From Euperipatoides rowelli (lineage: Eukaryota > Onychophora > Udeonychophora > Euonychophora > Peripatopsidae): a DNA stretch of 10,298 bases. Below, piece after piece: positions 7,220 through 10,298 of the stretch. The notes under the pieces were generated by a model. That model ran no database searches. It saw only the letters and a list, made by a program, of their open reading frames with translations, and was not told the DNA's origin. Made by a program: the position numbers and the translations under genes. Numbering within the stretch: position 1 is the stretch's first letter; the number at the start of each line of letters is the position of its first letter. The stretch lies in NCBI GenBank assembly GCA_003024985.2, contig PXIH01S0025830.1. The stretch is one strand, 5' to 3'.

Positions 7220-8319
7220 GAAAATATTAAAAGTAATATTTTTTTGTAACAAACAAAATAAATCAAAATTTCATTTTTTTTTCATAATTGTTTTCATTCT
7301 TCTAAAAAAGGCAAGTGTAATAAAATGACAGAGCTAAACTAAAATAAAAATAGAGTTTTTTTAAATGATTAAACTTTAAAAGTCACTCTAATAGCATACT
7401 TGTTTAAAGCTGTAGTTTATTTGCAATTCTGTAAACTATAAGATAGTTAGTACATTTGATAGTCACCTTACCGCACGGAAATAAACAAATAAAAGGATGT
7501 GAAGAAATGGAAAGCAACAATAATAAAAATAAGAATAATTTGAGATGGACCTTCACGATTCAGAAAATATCATTTCCCTTTTGTCTACAATGAAATGCAT
7601 AAAAGGGAGTAAAATAAAAAGGGGCTCTCCTCAAAGTTATAATAAACAAACTTTATATTAACACAAATAATAGGTGTTTATTTGTTTAAAGGGAAGATAA
7701 TTAAATATGTCAGTCTATATTTTAAAAAGGATCCTGACACTTTTTGAAGAAAATAATATAAATATTAGATAGACATAAAAGGTTTTTGTTCAGAGTAATA
7801 TAATAAATAAAAACAATACATTTTTTTATGAAAAAAAAATAAAATAAAAGAGATAATAAATACAAACCTCTGCTTTGAAGCGGCTTGAATTGGCTGGTTT
7901 CATGTAAAATAAATAAAAACTACAAATATTTTCCTTCCACTATCATAAGTAAAAACAAAAGCAATTTCAATTTTTAAATAAATATCAAAAATTAAATCAA
8001 ATAATTTCTCTGTATTGCTGTTTTTCATGTCATGCTTGGTATAAAGAAATTAACTGGCAGGAGGCGTTTGATTAAATATTGTAAATAAATATAAATAAAA
8101 TTTTATTTTGTTAGTAGGACGATAAATAAATATATTTTTTAGTAAAATCATTTTTTTGTAAAAACATTAATAATTTGAAATTTTCATTTAAATAAAGTTT
8201 GGCAATATAATTAAAGACATGCATAAAATTCCACAGTCCAATATTAAAGTCCAAATATAAATTTAAAAACATTTTTGTTTAAGGAAATACTAATTTCTAA
8301 AAGTTAATGGCAAAAATGT
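7220..8319. other. AT-rich spacer, no gene seen
   Basis: About 1.1 kb of very AT-rich DNA with repeated short tracts such as AAATAAATAAA. All frames on both strands are closed by frequent stops. No RNA gene, tandem array or recognisable element was found. Part of it may be LTR or intergenic DNA. Confidence 0.6.
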
Positions 8320-8553
8320 TCATTCATTTCCCTCAATGCTTTGTCTAACCAATCTGTGGTTTCTCAATCGCCGCCTTATTCCAGATTGCACCCTTATTTT
8401 GCTGGTTTGCATACCCCTGACACTGGTAACTGACTTTTTACAATGACAAGGACACAGTGATGCATCACGTTGACATGACTTTCGGCCTTTGTGCAGGGGC
8501 TGTTTGTGATGCTTTTTCAGCGGGCTGAGAGTTTCATGGCTGATGTTTGACAT
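8320..8553 (-). CDS. small hypothetical ORF, 77 residues, doubtful
   Basis: This 77-codon frame starts at ATG 8553-8551 and encodes a strongly basic peptide with a Cys/His cluster (SLCPCHCKK) near its middle and an Arg-rich end (IRRRLRNHR). A TAG two codons upstream closes the frame. A pyrimidine-rich stretch followed by CAG lies about 20 bases upstream of the ATG on the minus strand and could be a splice acceptor, but the TAG would then interrupt the exon. No family is recognised. It lies in an island of balanced base composition, downstream of and on the same strand as the broken frame at 8663-9028. It may be part of the same decayed gene, or chance. Confidence 0.25.
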   Translation of the reverse strand: MSNISHETLSPLKKHHKQPLHKGRKSCQRDASLCPCHCKKSVTSVRGMQTSKIRVQSGIRRRLRNHRLVRQSIEGNE

Positions 8554-8662
8554 TAGCTAGGACCCTTTTCCGCTGGGGAGAGATTGAACTGTGTGTGAAC
8601 CAGAGAAACAGAAGGCATTTCCTGATCTAATTTGAGGCGTTTCATAGTGACACAGAGTGAAT

Positions 8663-9028
8663 TTATTGGGTCTGTCCTTGATCAATTTTTTCCTGGATGG
8701 GGGCTATACCTCGATGCTTGCACTTGCGGACTAGTGTTTTGGTATGTCAATAAGCTGCATAAGTGTACTCGTTGCATCCAAGTCGGATATTAGTTAACAG
8801 TTTCTTTCTAGCAATCGCCATTTGATCGGATTTTTCTCTGATGCGACGAGTCAGCTCTACCTCGGTCGCCCGAGCTAGCTCTTCCCTCCTCTTTGCCCAA
8901 ACTATTGAAGTACGGCAGTTGAGCTCACCTTGGAGAAATTCCTTGGTGGGATATGTCTCGTATTAGTTTGAGTCAATCCAGGAGCAGTTTTTCATTCAGC
9001 ATTTTATGCCCTTTGCAATCCTTTTCAT
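8663..9028 (-). pseudogene. broken protein-like reading frame of unknown identity
   Basis: On the minus strand one frame reads from ATG at 9028 to TAA at 8663-8665 with three internal stops, including TAA at 8963-8965 and TGA at 8747-8749. Between these two it stays open for 71 codons. The encoded peptide looks like real protein: an acidic/basic helical segment (RREELARATEVELTRR) followed by KLLTNIRLGCNEYTYAAY, and after the TGA a basic piece with KTLVRKCKHRG. Base composition is balanced, unlike the AT-rich DNA on either side. I cannot assign a family. It could be a decayed host exon, a helical piece of a transposon protein, or chance. A good splice-donor match (AAG/GTGAGC) lies within it at about 8930, but the frame continues through that site. 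Confidence 0.4.
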
Positions 9029-9059
9029 TTTTCTAGAAGGTTTGTTATAACGGGCGATC

Positions 9060-9690
9060 TGATCCATCACTATTGAGCTCTGAAGTAATAATGATAGTTA
9101 GGACAGATCTACCCTCAGTCAAAACAAACCAGTTGTTATTTTTTTTATTACTCAGGCACTATAAAATTAAGAATTTCTTAGAATTCGATAAATATATTTT
9201 TAAGCCTTTGTTTTCTTCCAAAGACTTTCTAGATTTCCCATATAGATAAGCAGAAAACCTTTTTCTTTTTATTTCTTTTTAAGGATAACCATCGTCAAGA
9301 TGTTGAAATTCATTTAATTACTTTCAACAGAGTCTCTTGGTACCAGGTTCAAACCCACAGGCACAACAGGTAGTTCACCAGTTAGTAAATAAACAGAACT
9401 AAAACCGTGGTAAAAAACGAGCCTTAAAAATAAATAATATTCACACAGCGTATTTAAAGATCACATAAATCTCAAGAGAAACAAGAGAGATAAAATCAAA
9501 AGATAAACAAGAAGATAAAATATGAGATGAGGTTCAGTAAAAAATACAACAACATTTGTAGTAAGGCCCATAGACAATTTAATACTGAGACAAGAATAGG
9601 TCTTATGTCCAACCTTAAAAATAGATAGATTTGTAAAATCTATTGGCTAGAAATCATGTTAAATAAATTCCATTATAAATAACTTATAAA
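9060..9690. other. AT-rich spacer, no gene seen
   Basis: No convincing reading frame on either strand. A purine-rich stretch near 9478-9530 repeats AGATAAA-type words without forming a regular tandem array. A GGTTCAAACCC match to a pol III B box at 9346-9356 has no supporting tRNA structure. Confidence 0.6.
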
Positions 9691-9745
9691 AAAGTTCCGG
9701 TTAACATGGCGGCGAGAGCAGTCATCTCGGGAGCTTCGAGCGAAA
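9690..9745 (+). promoter_or_regulatory. CpG-rich start region with ETS-like and Kozak context
   Basis: A short GC- and CpG-rich patch breaks the AT-rich background. TTCCGG (9695-9700), an ETS-type core, precedes AACATGGCGGC, which combines a good Kozak context (A at -3, G at +4) with a YY1-like GATGG/CATGGCGG word. Such patches sit at the 5' ends of TATA-less animal genes and of some LINEs. Promoter function is inferred. Confidence 0.35.
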
Positions 9746-10298
9746 ATTATGTTCCTAATTGGCATAATGTGCTTCTTAATGATATCAAAAATTACATGGA
9801 AATAGTGCAGAGACCTGAAAAGTATTCTGAGAAGTATAGAAAATTTATTAAATCCCTCAAGTTTTGGGATTTGGGATTTAAACCTGTGTATACGAAGAAC
9901 CGTTTTCTATTTACAGTGTATCATGAAACAAACGTTGTTAAGATAGACCTTGAACCAATAATGGAAAGAGTGGCAAATATTATTGGGAAACAAAATGTAG
10001 TGAGTATATATTTCCCTCGTAATTCAAAGTATTTAGGGATAGATGTTATGACTGAAGAATGTAAAGTGAAGTTAGAAAAATTTTTATTGACTTGTAATAA
10101 CTACTATATTGTCCCAGCCAATCTGGGTTCAGCGTTTAACAGTATATCAATCAGGATACATTGGCTTCCTCAAAATAGAGACAGCGAAGATTTATTGGCA
10201 GTGTTAAAAGATTACATTCATGTATTTGAAATAAAAAATGAAACAGTGACAATGAAAGATTTGTCTGTGTATAGTACAAGTGTACTCAATGTAAAGGC
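9706..10298 (+). CDS. intact partial ORF, possible gag-like RRM-containing ORF1
   Basis: This frame begins at ATG 9706, the first Met after an in-frame TAA at 9676-9678, and is open for 197 codons to the window end with no stop or indel. The protein starts MAARAVISGASSENYV, followed by a charged helical segment (residues about 24-60). Next is a region alternating helix and strand (LEPIMERVANIIG, then NVVSIYFPRN, then EECKVKLEKFL), compatible with an RRM-like fold. A second segment, SISIRIHWLP then DLLAVLKDYIHVFEI, resembles the start of the repeated RRM in gag-like ORF1 proteins, which usually precedes CCHC zinc knuckles. The family call is my inference from pattern and surroundings. The alternative is a long first exon of a host gene. 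It is complete at the 5' end and truncated at the 3' end by the window. Confidence 0.7.
   Translation, partial: MAARAVISGASSENYVPNWHNVLLNDIKNYMEIVQRPEKYSEKYRKFIKSLKFWDLGFKPVYTKNRFLFTVYHETNVVKIDLEPIMERVANIIGKQNVVSIYFPRNSKYLGIDVMTEECKVKLEKFLLTCNNYYIVPANLGSAFNSISIRIHWLPQNRDSEDLLAVLKDYIHVFEIKNETVTMKDLSVYSTSVLNVK

Noticed and set aside
7145-7260. Complete 3' LTR of the gypsy relic
   Set aside because: No second copy exists in the window, and no TG...CA ends can be fixed; only isolated TATA and poly-A words are visible.
8910-8935. Splice-donor-like AAG/GTGAGC on the minus strand
   Set aside because: The protein-like reading continues through the site for about 60 codons, so the match is probably coincidental.
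9346-9356. GGTTCAAACCC, matching a pol III B box
   Set aside because: The flanks do not form a T-stem of five pairs and no A box or tRNA fold is seen upstream, so neither a tRNA nor a tRNA-derived SINE can be supported.
1-10298. CRISPR array, prokaryotic defence system or operon
   Set aside because: No regularly spaced repeats and no bacterial-type gene clusters; all recognised coding is retroelement-derived and eukaryotic.

Overview
The window looks like a piece of an AT-rich metazoan (probably invertebrate) nuclear genome that is mostly decayed retrotransposons. The reasons are eukaryote-type LTR and non-LTR reverse transcriptases, a polymerase type and gene order found in animal mobile elements, very AT-rich spacers, and no bacterial-type operons. 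I cannot name the species from sequence alone.

Layout. Bases 1-352 (+) are a broken CR1-like LINE reverse transcriptase fragment. From about 353 to 7144 (+) lies a Ty3/gypsy-type LTR retrotransposon relic whose order is gag-like remnant, aspartic protease, reverse transcriptase, RNase H, integrase, and an unusual repeated C-terminal tail. No LTR pair can be seen and the left side runs straight into the CR1-like fragment. The relic has many stops and frameshifts, and the reverse transcriptase has lost its motif A aspartate, while the integrase core keeps a readable D-D-35-E.

The integrase is split by a 2.6 kb insertion (3188-5783) on the minus strand. A perfect 35-bp direct repeat (3152-3186 and 5785-5819) flanks it, with a single N at each inner edge. 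The insertion is composite: a 5'-truncated CR1-like fragment (about 5160-5783) is fused to an RTE/BovB-like LINE (about 3188-5160) that keeps its own 3' end, a 21-base 3'UTR ending in GA repeats. The simplest reading is that the two parts were inserted as one unit with a single target-site duplication. An assembly artefact is the main alternative because of the two Ns.

From 7145 to about 8320 the DNA is very AT-rich with no gene I can support. Between 8320 and 9060 composition becomes balanced, and the minus strand carries protein-like but broken reading frames of unknown identity. The stretch from 9060 to 9690 is again AT-rich and featureless.

At 9706 an open reading frame on the plus strand begins in a small CpG-rich, Kozak-like context and stays open for 197 codons to the window edge. 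It is the only long undamaged reading frame here. Its predicted fold pattern suggests a gag-like, RRM-containing ORF1 of a retrotransposon, though the first exon of a host gene is not excluded. Apart from this ORF nothing in the window looks able to make a full functional protein.
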